From Paenibacillus sp. JJ-100 (lineage in GTDB: Bacteria > Bacillota > Bacilli > Paenibacillales > Paenibacillaceae): a stretch of DNA of 64,000 nt. Under the pieces are notes generated by a model that worked only from the letters and a program-made list of their open reading frames with translations, did no database searches and was not told where the DNA came from. Every line of letters begins with the position of its first letter. Within the stretch, counting starts at the first letter, position 1. This document shows positions 9,799 through 19,569 of this stretch, one piece after another. Both the position numbers and the translations under genes were made by a program. The DNA is taken from NCBI RefSeq assembly GCF_948329825.1, contig NZ_CAOJCM010000005.1, positions 1-64,000 on the forward strand, written 5' to 3'.

Positions 9799-10536
9799 CT
9801 ATATTCCACAAGGCATTCTGAATTGTATAAACGTATCTCCAGACGGAAGCTGCTCCGTTCTGACTTTTTTACCTTTGAGTACGGCCGCTAGTTGTTGCAG
9901 CGTTTCCGGATCAGGTGTCTGATCCCCGTCCAGCCGGACAACCAGATCTCCATGATCCTGTCCGAAGTTCAAGGTCAGTTTGCGAACCTCTCCCCAAGAC
10001 GACCGGCCGCCACCATATTGATAGGCCCGAATTGCATCCGCAATCGCCCCCGTAAGCGACTCGCCATCCTCGGGAGAGACCAGAGCACTCAGTTGCAACT
10101 CTTCCTCCACTTCCACATGCAATTCCAGCGCAGCTCCACTGGCTCGAAAAGACTGCAAATAAAATACGAGAGAAGGTATGCCTAATTTGGATATTTGGCT
10201 CTCTTCCGTAACCCGCTCCTTTATTCTTTCCACACATTGCAGGGATTTATCAAGTTTGCCCAATCGAAGATATCCATATAACACCTGAAGATCGTTCATC
10301 CAGTCATGCCGATGATGATTTAATGAAGCTATTGCTGTTTTCTCCATGGATTGTATAATGGTTCTGCGTTCCGCCTCGGCATGCTTTTTCATTGCATATC
10401 CCGATATGAACATCACTGCGACGGACCACAATGCGCACATGACGCTCGCGAAGATCCCTGGATACAACATAACGAAAACCAAAGGAATCACAAGTGAACA
10501 TGCCGCAATCCACGGCACTCTTTTCCAGGATTTCAT
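9799..10536 (-). CDS. spo0B: Spo0B-type sporulation phosphotransferase with N-terminal membrane segment
   Basis: This protein of about 245 residues sits between rpmA and obg, exactly where Bacillus encodes Spo0B. The phosphoacceptor helix reads LNHHRHDWMNDLQVLYGYLRLGK, matching the Spo0B histidine-bearing helix, and is followed by a degenerate kinase-like C-terminal fold. Spo0B moves phosphate from Spo0F to Spo0A in the sporulation relay. Unlike the soluble Bacillus subtilis protein, this one opens with two hydrophobic segments (about residues 8-28 and 30-47) before the helical part, so it is probably membrane-anchored. I chose the ATG at 10536, with GGAGAG five bases upstream; the frame extends 20 codons further without a binding site. 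Confidence 0.82.
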   Translation of the reverse strand: MKSWKRVPWIAACSLVIPLVFVMLYPGIFASVMCALWSVAVMFISGYAMKKHAEAERRTIIQSMEKTAIASLNHHRHDWMNDLQVLYGYLRLGKLDKSLQCVERIKERVTEESQISKLGIPSLVFYLQSFRASGAALELHVEVEEELQLSALVSPEDGESLTGAIADAIRAYQYGGGRSSWGEVRKLTLNFGQDHGDLVVRLDGDQTPDPETLQQLAAVLKGKKVRTEQLPSGDTFIQFRMPCGI

Positions 10537-10636
10537 GGCTTCTCTCCGTTCTACAAAACTCGGTTGGTATAAACCCACCGTAACCAAGTATAACATGTCT
10601 TATCTGCCAGTTCATTATCGAATCATCGCTGAATAC

Positions 10637-10665
10637 AAAAAAACCTCCGGCAAAAATGCCGAAGG
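10637..10665 (-). terminator. terminator after rpmA
   Basis: On the minus strand CCTTCGGC, loop ATTTTT, GCCGGAGG and seven T residues form a textbook terminator 22 bases past the rpmA stop codon. It would limit readthrough from the ribosomal protein operon into spo0B. Confidence 0.92.
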
Positions 10666-10687
10666 CTCCTTAGGCGGAATGCCGATA

Positions 10688-10999
10688 TTAAGCTTCTACT
10701 GCCGCTGCCACTGGAGCAACGTCTACAGGGTAGATGCTTACTTTTTTGCGATCGCGACCCCAACGTTCGAATTTAACAACGCCGTCGACTTTCGCGAACA
10801 AAGTGTCGTCTTTACCGATGCCCACATTTGTTCCTGGGTGAATTTTCGTTCCGCGTTGGCGAACGAGAATGCTACCACCAGTTACAGTTTGACCATCTGC
10901 ACGTTTAACACCCAGACGTTGTGCATTACTGTCACGTCCGTTCTTCGTGGAACCTACACCTTTTTTCGATGCGAACAACTGAAGATTTAATTTCAACAT
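10688..10999 (-). CDS. rpmA: 50S ribosomal protein L27
   Basis: This 103-residue L27 has the Firmicutes N-terminal extension [10 protein letters not shown] followed by [14 protein letters not shown]. The extension ends in the LQLF|AS cleavage motif and must be removed by the Prp protease, whose gene is the next one upstream. The mature N-terminus reaches the peptidyl transferase centre. AGGAGG precedes the ATG. The order rplU-prp-rpmA is conserved in Firmicutes. Confidence 0.98.
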   Translation of the reverse strand: MLKLNLQLFASKKGVGSTKNGRDSNAQRLGVKRADGQTVTGGSILVRQRGTKIHPGTNVGIGKDDTLFAKVDGVVKFERWGRDRKKVSIYPVDVAPVAAAVEA

Positions 11000-11022
11000 G
11001 ATTGGTTTTCCTCCTTCTTCGC

Positions 11023-11352
11023 TTATTGGTGTTGCTGTATCTGAATATACTTCCCGTATGACTCTGCAATATTAGAGAGCATAACTACCATGGATTCGAG
11101 TAATAACTGTACCTGAGAAAAAGTTTCCCCTTTTACCAGCATTGGTAAAGAACCACTCAGAAAGCCATTCTTCATCTTGGCATCCATTTCGACACCAGTC
11201 AATGCCTCAATCGAGTTCACCGTACCTACGGTTACAGCAGATACCCCGGCACACACGATATCTTCTCCACGTTTGGCATAATTAGCATGCCCTTCAATGG
11301 AAAAGCGTTCGATATTACCATCCGCATTACGAAAGATCTGAACGATAATCAC
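11023..11352 (-). CDS. prp: ribosomal-processing cysteine protease Prp
   Basis: This 109-residue protein has the Prp catalytic pair in [17 protein letters not shown]: His22 and Cys34, the positions known in the staphylococcal enzyme. It cleaves the N-terminal extension of L27, encoded 23 bases downstream. It lies between rplU and rpmA, as is usual. Older names are ysxB and DUF464. Confidence 0.96.
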   Translation of the reverse strand: MIIVQIFRNADGNIERFSIEGHANYAKRGEDIVCAGVSAVTVGTVNSIEALTGVEMDAKMKNGFLSGSLPMLVKGETFSQVQLLLESMVVMLSNIAESYGKYIQIQQHQ

Positions 11353-11365
11353 TTATCGCACCTTC

Positions 11366-11677
11366 TTACGCTTTGATTTTTTCGATAGTTACTTTAGTGT
11401 ACGGTTGACGGTGACCTTGCTTCACATGGTAGTTCTTTTTCGGTTTGTATTTGTATACAACAACCTTTTGACCTTTGCCATGTTTCTCCACTTTAGCCGT
11501 TACAGTAGCTCCGGAAACCAATGGTGTACCTGCTGTCAAACCTTTATCGTTAGATACAGCCAGGACACGGTCGAACGTTACGCTTTCGCCGTCGTTCGCA
11601 GTCAATTTCTCGATGAACAGAACATCGCCCTCTTGGACTTTGTACTGTTTGCCGCCTGTTTCAATAATTGCGTACAT
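11366..11677 (-). CDS. rplU: 50S ribosomal protein L21
   Basis: This 103-residue protein starts [18 protein letters not shown] and ends [14 protein letters not shown], both L21 signatures. It is the first gene of the rplU-prp-rpmA operon, with AGGAGGTG ten bases before the ATG and the L21 leader RNA upstream. Confidence 0.98.
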   Translation of the reverse strand: MYAIIETGGKQYKVQEGDVLFIEKLTANDGESVTFDRVLAVSNDKGLTAGTPLVSGATVTAKVEKHGKGQKVVVYKYKPKKNYHVKQGHRQPYTKVTIEKIKA

Positions 11678-11812
11678 TTGCCTTGCACCTCCTCATGTCT
11701 CAGACTCGCCCGGTCTCAGGTGACAGCGCCTTACGGAACTGTTCTTGTACCCGGCCAGTGCGGTTACAGCATGTGCAAGACCAATAGGCTAAACACATAC
11801 TCAAGGAGTATA
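11678..11812 (-). ncRNA. L21 leader RNA (5' UTR of rplU)
   Basis: About 135 bases separate the predicted start site from rplU and contain several possible stems on the minus strand, including GAGACCGGGCGAGTCTGAGAC just before the binding site. Position and size match the known ribosomal protein L21 leader of Bacilli, a structured RNA thought to mediate autoregulation. I identify it by position and layout; a covariance model search would decide. Confidence 0.6.
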
Positions 11813-11818
11813 CCACGC

Positions 11819-11847
11819 AGTATACTAAAAATCAATGCAAAGGTGAA
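11819..11847 (-). promoter_or_regulatory. promoter of the rplU operon
   Basis: On the minus strand TTCACC (11847-11842), a 17-base spacer and TATACT (11824-11819) lie just ahead of the L21 leader. The -35 box overlaps the last codons of rng. Confidence 0.55.
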
Positions 11848-13082
11848 ATATATCTTTTTCCAGTCCCATGACAAGAAGAACAAGGCTCCACATAAGGAAG
11901 TGTGTTCTCTTCTCTCACCTTTTTACGCGTTAATTCAAGCAATCCAAGCTTCGTCCATCCCAAGACAAATGCTTTGGTTCGATCTTTGCGGAGTTCTTGC
12001 TCCAGTGAGGCCGCCACTTCATGTCGATTAGATGCTTTTTCCATATCGATAAAATCCACGATAATCATTCCGCCGATATCTCTGAGTCGCATTAACCGAG
12101 CGATCTCGACTGCGGCCTGCAAGTTGGTTTCGGTTACCGTTTCTTCTAAGCTGTCTCCGCCCGCTCCGATATATTTGCCTGTATTCACATCAATAACGGT
12201 TAACGCTTCGGTTTGATCAATGACAATATATCCGCCTCCCGGCAACCATACCTTGCGAGCGAAGTCTTTGTTCAATTGTTCCTGTACCCCGTAGGCATCA
12301 AATATGGATTCCTTTCCAGAATAGACTTGAACTTTGGGCTTATGTCCCGGACAGATCTCTTCAAGCAACGCCCGAATCACCTGAGCTTGTCCCTCACTAT
12401 CCGTAATGACTTCGTCACTTCCTGGAGTATATACATCTCTAATGACCCGTTGAATCATGTTATCATCCCGGTGCAGCAGACTTGGAGTTGGCAAACTATC
12501 TGCTTTTTCTTGGATTAGAAGCCACTGAGTTCGCAGCGTCTCCAGGTCGGTCTGAATCGCCTCATACTGTTCCTCAGCAGAAACGGTACGAATAATCAGC
12601 CCTTCTTCATCCCGGCAAATTTGCTCTCCCATCGCTTTAAGACGTGAACGATCCCCTTCTCTGGCAATCTTTTTGGAAACTGCCACGTAACCGGCCACAG
12701 GCATGTATACAAGCCAGCGACCCGGTAGTGAATAATGCGTGGTCACCCGGGCTCCTTTACTACCTACCGGTTCCTTTAGAACCTGTACGATCAATTCCTG
12801 ACCAGGACGCAGCAGTTCCGAAATAGACGGTTTCACCTTCGGCTGCTTCTCCAGATGAGGATGAAGTACATCGTCCACATACAGAAAGGCATTTTTTTTC
12901 TGACCAATATCGACAAAGGCAGCCTGCATACCCGGTAACACATTCACTACCCGGCCCTTGAAAAAGGAGCCAAGCAGTCCGCGCTCACGTGTACGCTCTG
13001 CCGTGAATTCTACCGCTCTGCCTTCTTCCAGAAGCGCCATTTGCATGAGGTTAGGTTCATTATGTACAATCATTTGTTTCAT
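11832..13082 (-). CDS. rng: ribonuclease E/G family protein
   Basis: This protein of about 416 residues has an S1-like domain near residues 35-120 (SFFKGRVVNVLPGMQAAFVDIG), the RNase E/G catalytic domain with the metal-binding TVIDVNTGKYIG and MIIVDFIDM segments, and a C-terminal zinc-link motif CSSCHGTG. It is an endoribonuclease for rRNA maturation and RNA decay. Bacillus subtilis lacks this family, but many other Firmicutes, including Paenibacillus, have it beside rplU. I chose the ATG at 13082 (AGGTGG four bases upstream) rather than the seven-codon longer frame. Confidence 0.93.
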   Translation of the reverse strand: MKQMIVHNEPNLMQMALLEEGRAVEFTAERTRERGLLGSFFKGRVVNVLPGMQAAFVDIGQKKNAFLYVDDVLHPHLEKQPKVKPSISELLRPGQELIVQVLKEPVGSKGARVTTHYSLPGRWLVYMPVAGYVAVSKKIAREGDRSRLKAMGEQICRDEEGLIIRTVSAEEQYEAIQTDLETLRTQWLLIQEKADSLPTPSLLHRDDNMIQRVIRDVYTPGSDEVITDSEGQAQVIRALLEEICPGHKPKVQVYSGKESIFDAYGVQEQLNKDFARKVWLPGGGYIVIDQTEALTVIDVNTGKYIGAGGDSLEETVTETNLQAAVEIARLMRLRDIGGMIIVDFIDMEKASNRHEVAASLEQELRKDRTKAFVLGWTKLGLLELTRKKVREENTLPYVEPCSSCHGTGKRYISPLH

Positions 13083-13196
13083 GGCTCCACCTCTAGAAGA
13101 CACTTCATTCCACCCACATCCATTTCATATTATAAGAAATACTTGTCCTACGATGTATTACCCTATTTCAAAGCAGTTCATCAGCAAGGATTACTA

Positions 13197-14057
13197 TTAA
13201 TCCGTATTTTGTTGAAAATAGGTTCCGATCACGCGCTGTTCTGGCAAGACTGCCATGATCCGTCCCTGTTTGTTCATTACGTATACCATGTGGTATCTTT
13301 CCCTTTTTAATAGACGCAAAATAGCATCTAAAGGTTTCGCAGGAAACGAGATTATTGGCTGGGCTAAACTGCCTGTAGCCGCATGCCGGACAAAAACAGC
13401 TTCGCGATTCATCAGAAAACGGATAAAGCGGTAGGGAACATTGCGATAATCCGTAACATTGGAATACAACAAAAAAAAGCCGATTAACAAGAGGTTTAAC
13501 GGAACCCCGTAATCACCGGATAGCCATTGACTAACTGCGGTCAAAATAACCCCAGCGCTACACAGAATACTGATACGATAAGTCCACATAAGTGTCGTAT
13601 AGTAAGGAGCCCACAGGCTCACAATGGCTTGAACAATTTTGCCACCATCCAGCGGTAATACAGGTAACAGATTAAATAAAGCGATGAGCATGTTCGCGTT
13701 AATAATATATTCCAGAAACACTGGATCACCCAACTGAAATTGGCGTAACAATACTACCACACCAACCATCAGCACATTTTGCAACGGACCTGCCAAAGCA
13801 ATAACAATCTCGCGGTAAGCCGTTAATTTGCCGCCATCTTCAATGACGGCTACTCCTCCGAAGGGAAGCATCTGTATGGATCGTACTCGACAGCCGAGAA
13901 GGGCAGCAGCCGCTGCATGTCCACATTCATGAATGAATACGATAGCAAACAGCGTGATCAGTTCAATAAAATGTCCCGTCAGTAGCGATGTCATCATAAT
14001 GATTACGAAAAATGGGTGAAGCGAGATACGTACATCCCACACCCTAATCAAGGGCAA
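13197..14057 (-). CDS. spoIVFB: stage IV sporulation protein FB, site-2-type metalloprotease
   Basis: This 286-residue, strongly hydrophobic protein is an M50 protease. HECGH gives the zinc ligands and catalytic glutamate at residues 43-47, and PLDGG places the third ligand at Asp137; these are the positions known in Bacillus subtilis SpoIVFB. The C-terminal 70 residues look like a CBS-type domain. It cleaves pro-sigma-K in the outer forespore membrane. The start overlaps the 3' end of spoIVFA by 14 bases, consistent with coupled synthesis of the inhibitor-protease pair. Confidence 0.95.
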   Translation of the reverse strand: MPLIRVWDVRISLHPFFVIIMMTSLLTGHFIELITLFAIVFIHECGHAAAAALLGCRVRSIQMLPFGGVAVIEDGGKLTAYREIVIALAGPLQNVLMVGVVVLLRQFQLGDPVFLEYIINANMLIALFNLLPVLPLDGGKIVQAIVSLWAPYYTTLMWTYRISILCSAGVILTAVSQWLSGDYGVPLNLLLIGFFLLYSNVTDYRNVPYRFIRFLMNREAVFVRHAATGSLAQPIISFPAKPLDAILRLLKRERYHMVYVMNKQGRIMAVLPEQRVIGTYFQQNTD

Positions 14058-14946
14058 CCACTTCCGCAGGATCCACGTACTCTTCTCCTTCTTTTATCGC
14101 AAAATAAAGGGTAGCTGGATTTTTATCATCCCCACTCTTAAGACTTCCTACCGCGTCCCCCGCTTCGACCCAATCATTCACTTGAACATCGTTGTTATTC
14201 ATGCGGCCATAAACCGCTGTCATCTTACCCGTATGTTGAATCACAACAGTGTATCCACTGGAAGGATCTCCGAGAACCTCAATGACACGTCCAGCACCTG
14301 AGCTGACCACTTGCACCAACCCTCCAGCTACGGCAGTGTCAGGAACAATCTCGATTCCCTTCATGCTTAGCGCAAAAGGTTGAACAACCGTTCCTGACAC
14401 AGGTTTCTGAAGAAGTTGTCTTACTCCTGTTCCATTGACCACATCGGTGGTATGTCCGAGCACAGGTAGAAAAGAAGGCGTCCCACCAAAATTCTTTTCA
14501 TACCATGCAGCGGCCGCAGCAAAATCCATGTCATTATGAAGCACATCAGCGATGACCGTTTTGGGTGATACAGTCCATGATGCATTCAGTTGAAATAGCC
14601 CCCAGACACCTCCAAATAGAACTGCACTGATTACCGTGCGCCGCAGTAGTGAACGGAACAGATTAAAACCGGAACGGCCATCAGGACCAAAATGTCCATT
14701 CTCTTTTTTCCACAACCATTCTGGGTCTCGTTCTGGTGGTTGCTCTGCAAAAACAAACGACTTCTGCCCGGACTGTCCAACCTGGTCTGCTGTGCTCCTG
14801 TCTTGATCTCGATCTTTATCTTTTTCGATCTTCCTCTCCCATTGAAAGGCAGGCTTCTGTTCTTCTAATATTTCATGCAATGCCCCATCCATCAGCCGCC
14901 GGATTCGTTCTTCTCTTCTCTGCTTGATTCGCTCTTTGGTATTCAT
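14044..14946 (-). CDS. spoIVFA: stage IV sporulation protein FA (M23-like domain)
   Basis: This 300-residue protein has a charged cytoplasmic N-terminus (about 100 residues, Arg/Glu/Asp-rich), one membrane segment near residues 108-124 and an outer C-terminal domain resembling M23 peptidases (VVIQHTGKMTAVYGRMNN). SpoIVFA holds SpoIVFB and BofA together in the outer forespore membrane and keeps the protease inhibited until the forespore signal arrives. The M23 fold in this family is generally regarded as non-catalytic. The binding site GGAGG lies seven bases before the ATG. Confidence 0.93.
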   Translation of the reverse strand: MNTKERIKQRREERIRRLMDGALHEILEEQKPAFQWERKIEKDKDRDQDRSTADQVGQSGQKSFVFAEQPPERDPEWLWKKENGHFGPDGRSGFNLFRSLLRRTVISAVLFGGVWGLFQLNASWTVSPKTVIADVLHNDMDFAAAAAWYEKNFGGTPSFLPVLGHTTDVVNGTGVRQLLQKPVSGTVVQPFALSMKGIEIVPDTAVAGGLVQVVSSGAGRVIEVLGDPSSGYTVVIQHTGKMTAVYGRMNNNDVQVNDWVEAGDAVGSLKSGDDKNPATLYFAIKEGEEYVDPAEVVALD

Positions 14947-15151
14947 ATGTTATCCTCCCACTGAGGCTTGTTTACTTCATCCTATGAATCGGCAGTGAAT
15001 AATATGAACAAGCCTGTGTGCCTAGCTACAAATAAACTTGAAACCATGAATACCACGCTCTCGGTAAGTGGACGTGGGGGTTGTCTTGTACTTTAAGGTG
15101 GTAAAGGTGCTGAAATAGAGATCATTCAGGTGTGACTGATGAAAGACAAAA

Positions 15152-15177
15152 AAAGCCGGGCACCTTGTCCCGGCTTT
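15152..15177 (-). terminator. terminator after minD
   Basis: AAAGCCGGG and CCCGGCTTT form a nine-pair stem with an eight-base loop, with T runs on both sides. It lies about 50 bases past minD and would end the mre-min transcript before spoIVFA. Confidence 0.88.
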
Positions 15178-15229
15178 AAAAAATTTTATAAGGTCAACTA
15201 TATTGGTTGCAAATTGGAACGATAAGTTG

Positions 15230-16024
15230 TTAGCCCATTCCGAAGAATTTCTTGAAACGGGAAAACGCACCTTTTTTCTGCTCCAACTGCATTAATGGCA
15301 CAGTGTCTCCCAGAATTCGTCTCGCAATATTACGATAGGCGATAGCTGCAAGTGAATCCGGATTCATCACGGTAGGTTCACCAGAGTTGGCAGCTTTGAT
15401 AACAAGTTCATCATCTGGCACGATGCCAACCAAATCAATGTTAAGTACTTGTAAAATACCGTCGATGTCAAGCATGTCACCTGACTTCATCATATTATTA
15501 CGAATTCGGTTCACTACAAGCTTCGGTGACTGAATGTGTGAACTCTCCAGCAGACCGATTACTCGATCCGCATCACGTACTGCAGCATTTTCGGGCGTCG
15601 TAACGACAATAGCCTGATCCGCTCCTGCTACCGCGTTTTTGAATCCCTGCTCAATACCTGCGGGGCAGTCAATAATAACGTACTCAAAATCCTTTTTAAG
15701 TTCCAGAATGATATCCTTCACCTGTTCTGGCGATAAAGAGTTTTTATCTCTCGTCTGCGCTGCAGGCAACATATATAATTCTTCGAAACGCTTATCTTTC
15801 ACCAGAGCCTGATTCAGACGGCAGCGGCCATCTGCAACATCGCACAGATCGTAAATAATGCGGTTCTCCAGACCCATCACAACATCCAGATTACGAAGGC
15901 CAATATCGGTATCGACCAGACAAACCTTTTTGCCTAGCAGCGCCAGCGCTGTCCCGATGTTTGCCGAGGTGGTTGTTTTACCCACGCCGCCTTTACCCGA
16001 AGTGACCACAATCGCCTCTCCCAT
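15230..16024 (-). CDS. minD: septum site-determining ATPase MinD
   Basis: This 264-residue protein has the deviant Walker A motif SGKGGVGKTTTSANIG at residues 9-24, the Walker B region YVIIDCPAG and a C-terminal amphipathic helix (KKGAFSRFKKFFG) for membrane attachment. It recruits MinC to block FtsZ assembly away from midcell. It follows minC by three bases. Length and motifs are typical. Confidence 0.98.
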   Translation of the reverse strand: MGEAIVVTSGKGGVGKTTTSANIGTALALLGKKVCLVDTDIGLRNLDVVMGLENRIIYDLCDVADGRCRLNQALVKDKRFEELYMLPAAQTRDKNSLSPEQVKDIILELKKDFEYVIIDCPAGIEQGFKNAVAGADQAIVVTTPENAAVRDADRVIGLLESSHIQSPKLVVNRIRNNMMKSGDMLDIDGILQVLNIDLVGIVPDDELVIKAANSGEPTVMNPDSLAAIAYRNIARRILGDTVPLMQLEQKKGAFSRFKKFFGMG

Positions 16025-16027
16025 GAG

Positions 16028-16690
16028 CTACACTCCTTTAAACACATTAAAATCTCGGCGCAACCGAACGATATTGCTCATTTTGTCGATCTGCATCTGA
16101 TTATCCTGTAAATAAGCAAATTCCATTCCGGTTTCACGACTCTCCCATTCATCCGGGGGACGGCTGATCACATCTGCAATACGCAGTTGTGTCGGTGCAA
16201 ACAACGATGCTGCAATAATAGCCTCTTCGTCCCCGGCGATACCGGCATGAGCCATACCTCTGAGTGAACCCAAAATATATATATCCCCAGTACACGTCAC
16301 CGTGCCCCCAGGATTGATATCTCCAAGAAACAGGAGATTTCCTTCATGATGAAGCACCTGTCCCGATCGTACCATGCCGCACATTGTCATAATCGGCGGG
16401 GGACCTTTGACCTCCTGAACAAGAGCAGGTGAGTCAATTGACCGGATTAGCAGATTTCCTTTTTGCTTCAATATGTCCAGAATTTCTTCCTTCTGATCTT
16501 CCGTAACTTCACGCGCTCCCAGCTTGATATCCACATGAACAATCGGTCCGGTCAAAATATTTTGATGGCTGTGTTCCAGCTTATAGCGGAGCTCATAGAG
16601 CAATTCCTCGAATTCACATTGATCGTCCAACAGGAAAACCAAGCCGTCTCGGATGCCTTTAATCGTTACGTGATTCGATTTAACCGTCAT
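16028..16690 (-). CDS. minC: septum site-determining protein MinC
   Basis: This 220-residue protein has an N-terminal FtsZ-interacting domain and a C-terminal beta-helical domain with the repeating glycine pattern HHEGNLLFLGDINPGGTVTCTGDIYILGSLRG that binds MinD. It sits directly before minD in the usual mreBCD-minCD order. Confidence 0.96.
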   Translation of the reverse strand: MTVKSNHVTIKGIRDGLVFLLDDQCEFEELLYELRYKLEHSHQNILTGPIVHVDIKLGAREVTEDQKEEILDILKQKGNLLIRSIDSPALVQEVKGPPPIMTMCGMVRSGQVLHHEGNLLFLGDINPGGTVTCTGDIYILGSLRGMAHAGIAGDEEAIIAASLFAPTQLRIADVISRPPDEWESRETGMEFAYLQDNQMQIDKMSNIVRLRRDFNVFKGV

Positions 16691-16764
16691 AAGCCTGTCC
16701 CTCCCATCTCATTACATTTCGTGCCCCGGCCCCCAAGTTCCTGCTTCACGTTCCATAATTGTCG

Positions 16765-17298
16765 TCAGGAGGCTTCTTCTGTCCTGCTTTTCGGTTTGCC
16801 GATCTTATCCAGTTGTTTGCGCAGTGGTACATATATGATCAAGGCAAACACAAAGTGGACAAATAAATTCGGGATCATGTATTCAATCAGTGCCCAGTCA
16901 AAGGTCACATGATTAAGCTGGAAGAGTTTATATAAGAAAAATAACATTGTATCATTCAGTAAACTTCCGAGCAGGACAACCGAAACCATAATTGGCAGCG
17001 GTGCACGGGGTGCTTGAAATATTAATCCCATCATATAAGCAGATAGACCCATAGAGAATCCATAAGGGCCAATCATCTCTCCATAGAACACAACATCATG
17101 CAGGAGTCCAAATGATATACCCAGCACAAGTGCGGTATGCCGATGATAATATACTGCAAAAAACAGAATAACGATATAAACGAGGTTGGCCGAGATCCGC
17201 ATCTGCCAAGCTGAAGGAATGATATGCGGCAAAATAGTATCTTCAGCGATGAACAGAACGAACAGTAACAGAAACAGAACTTGTTTGCGTGTTACCAT
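16765..17298 (-). CDS. mreD: rod shape-determining protein MreD
   Basis: This 177-residue protein is almost entirely hydrophobic, with five or six membrane segments, as expected for MreD, a partner of MreC and RodA in the elongation machinery. Its ATG shares one base with the mreC stop (TAATG), which indicates coupled translation. Identification rests on position and topology, because MreD sequences diverge widely. Confidence 0.93.
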   Translation of the reverse strand: MVTRKQVLFLLLFVLFIAEDTILPHIIPSAWQMRISANLVYIVILFFAVYYHRHTALVLGISFGLLHDVVFYGEMIGPYGFSMGLSAYMMGLIFQAPRAPLPIMVSVVLLGSLLNDTMLFFLYKLFQLNHVTFDWALIEYMIPNLFVHFVFALIIYVPLRKQLDKIGKPKSRTEEAS

Positions 17299-18170
17299 TA
17301 TTTTTTAACCTCAGGTGGAATGATGACAATTAGCAGTTTCCAGTCAAGAAAATTGGCATATGGCTTAATCGTCGCTGTCTGGGTTAAACCATACTCACTT
17401 TTTTCCACACTCTTCACTTTACCGATTCGCATATACTTCGGAAAATTGTTAATGATGCCCGATGAGATGATCTCATCACCTTCTGCAATATTGGAATCTT
17501 CTGAGATTTTGGTCATCTTCAACATGCCGCTCTTCGGATCGTAACTCTCAATCATACCAAATACTTTCTCTTTGCCCACTGCTGTAGCAGCGATGGCATT
17601 CGATGTGGGATCATTGGCATCCATAGAGGTTAACAGATTCACCGTTGACGTATACGCACTGACATGACTAATTACACCAACAAGCCCTTCCTGTGAGGTG
17701 ACTGCCATGCCTGGTTTAATACCTGCATTTTCCCCAATATCGATGTTGATCGTCCGACTATTCGGGTCTGCATTGGCACTAATGACCTGGGCAACTCTCG
17801 TTCCATAGTTATGACGTTCTCGTTGTTCTGTTGTGAAATTGAGTAATTTCTCAAGTTCGTCATTTATCTTCTCCATATCGTTATACTTCAATCGGTCACG
17901 AGTATAGTGTCCCATGGCAATACGAAGCTCTTCATTTTCTTCGTATACCGCACGCATGTTCGCCACATCTTTGAAAAAGCCCGCTACATAAGAAGCGGGC
18001 TTGTAAAATACGTATTGTACAAATCCAACTGAATCCTTCAGGAATTTTTCCGGCCAGGATAGAGTGGCTCGCGGACTAAGGGTAAAGCCCATCAGCGCGA
18101 TAAATGTAACAAGGCCCACCAGCAAAACAAAAAGTCTTTTGTTGCCCAGCAGTTTAAACAGTTCCAACAC
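17298..18170 (-). CDS. mreC: rod shape-determining protein MreC
   Basis: This 290-residue protein has one N-terminal membrane anchor (about residues 12-30), a predicted coiled-coil near residues 68-100 and the MreC beta-barrel domain (ANADPNSRTINIDIGENAGIKPG onward). It forms an extracytoplasmic scaffold for wall synthesis with MreD and MreB. The gene order mreB-mreC-mreD is standard. Confidence 0.97.
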   Translation of the reverse strand: MLELFKLLGNKRLFVLLVGLVTFIALMGFTLSPRATLSWPEKFLKDSVGFVQYVFYKPASYVAGFFKDVANMRAVYEENEELRIAMGHYTRDRLKYNDMEKINDELEKLLNFTTEQRERHNYGTRVAQVISANADPNSRTINIDIGENAGIKPGMAVTSQEGLVGVISHVSAYTSTVNLLTSMDANDPTSNAIAATAVGKEKVFGMIESYDPKSGMLKMTKISEDSNIAEGDEIISSGIINNFPKYMRIGKVKSVEKSEYGLTQTATIKPYANFLDWKLLIVIIPPEVKK

Positions 18171-18350
18171 CCTCTAACATCCATTATTCTCTTGAGCCCA
18201 GCCCGGTGGGGAGAACTCAGACCTGAAGTCCTTGCGAGAATATCAGTCTAACCCTCCCCTGTTAAGCGGGTCATAGCTCTCCCGATAGATCCGGGCAATC
18301 TCGATTGACATGCTGTGGCCAGATCTAGGATCAGACCGAAAAGCTATCAA

Positions 18351-19385
18351 TTAACGTCTGGAACGAACTGCCGAGCTGCTTTTGCTTTTAAACATATGGA
18401 TATTGTCCAATGCTTTGCCTGTTCCGATCGCTACACAGTCAAGCGGGTTCTCAGCAACAATGACAGGCATTCCTGTCTCGCCAGCAAGCAACTTGTCCAG
18501 ATTGCGAAGAAGTGCACCGCCGCCTGTCAGAACAATCCCGCGATCCATAATATCTGCAGCAAGCTCAGGCGGACATTTCTCCAGCGTTACTTTTACCGCT
18601 TCAACAATAGCATTCACCGTGTCAGCCAGAGCTTCACTAATCTCGTCAGAAGTAATGGTGATGGTTTTTGGCAGACCTGTCACCAGGTCACGACCACGAA
18701 TCTCCATCGTTTCTACCTGTTCCAGCGGCATCGCTGAACCGATGTCCATCTTCAACTGCTCAGACGTACGTTCTCCAATCATCAGATTGTATTGGCGTTT
18801 GATGTACTGGATCACGGAGTCATCCATCTCATCGCCAGCTACACGTACCGAACGACTTGTTACGATACCGCCGAGAGAAATGACCGCTACTTCTGTCGTA
18901 CCACCGCCAATATCAACGACCATGCTTCCTGTTGGTTCCCAAACAGGGAGGTCTGCACCGATCGCCGCGGCAAATGGTTCTTCAATCGTATAAGCTTCAC
19001 GCGCTCCCGCTTGTTTTGTTGCATCTTCTACCGCTCGCTGTTCTACTGCCGTAATTCCGGAAGGTACACATACCATAACGTTTGGATGACGCTGAAACAT
19101 GGAACGTTGCTTCTGTGCCTGACGAATGAAATATTTAATCATCGTGGCTGTTGTATCGAAGTCAGCAATGACACCATCTTTCATTGGGCGGATGGCACGA
19201 ATGTTGCCAGGTGTACGTCCGATCATTTTTTTGGCAGACTCCCCTACCGCTTCAATGGTTTTTGTATCCGTGCGCAGAGCAACTACCGAAGGTTCACGTA
19301 CCACAACGCCTTTTCCTTTTACATAAACCAGCGTATTCGCCGTCCCCAAATCAATACCTAAATCTTTCGTAAAACCACCAAACAT
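18351..19385 (-). CDS. mreB: rod shape-determining protein MreB
   Basis: This 344-residue actin-family protein has the phosphate-1 motif [17 protein letters not shown], the phosphate-2 motif [18 protein letters not shown] and the adenosine motif VLTGGGALL. It forms membrane filaments that guide cell elongation. The 180-base gap before mreC and the 184-base gap upstream suggest its own promoter, but I could not place one with confidence. Confidence 0.98.
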   Translation of the reverse strand: MFGGFTKDLGIDLGTANTLVYVKGKGVVVREPSVVALRTDTKTIEAVGESAKKMIGRTPGNIRAIRPMKDGVIADFDTTATMIKYFIRQAQKQRSMFQRHPNVMVCVPSGITAVEQRAVEDATKQAGAREAYTIEEPFAAAIGADLPVWEPTGSMVVDIGGGTTEVAVISLGGIVTSRSVRVAGDEMDDSVIQYIKRQYNLMIGERTSEQLKMDIGSAMPLEQVETMEIRGRDLVTGLPKTITITSDEISEALADTVNAIVEAVKVTLEKCPPELAADIMDRGIVLTGGGALLRNLDKLLAGETGMPVIVAENPLDCVAIGTGKALDNIHMFKSKSSSAVRSRR

Positions 19386-19569
19386 GACGTATTCTCCTTT
19401 TCTGCCTCATATTGCCGCTCACACTGTCTTGCAAGAGCGTAATTTTATCCACGGAACCGTGGAGCTAATATTCGCATTTGTATTTTGATTCTGTAATTAT
19501 AAAGTGAACCTATCTGTGACGGACACGTCCGTTATCATTCATAGGTAAACATCAACGCCAACCATTATA

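Noticed and set aside
15022..15270. A small minus-strand gene after minD
   Set aside because: It overlaps the end of minD and spans its terminator; the translation has no binding site or recognisable content.
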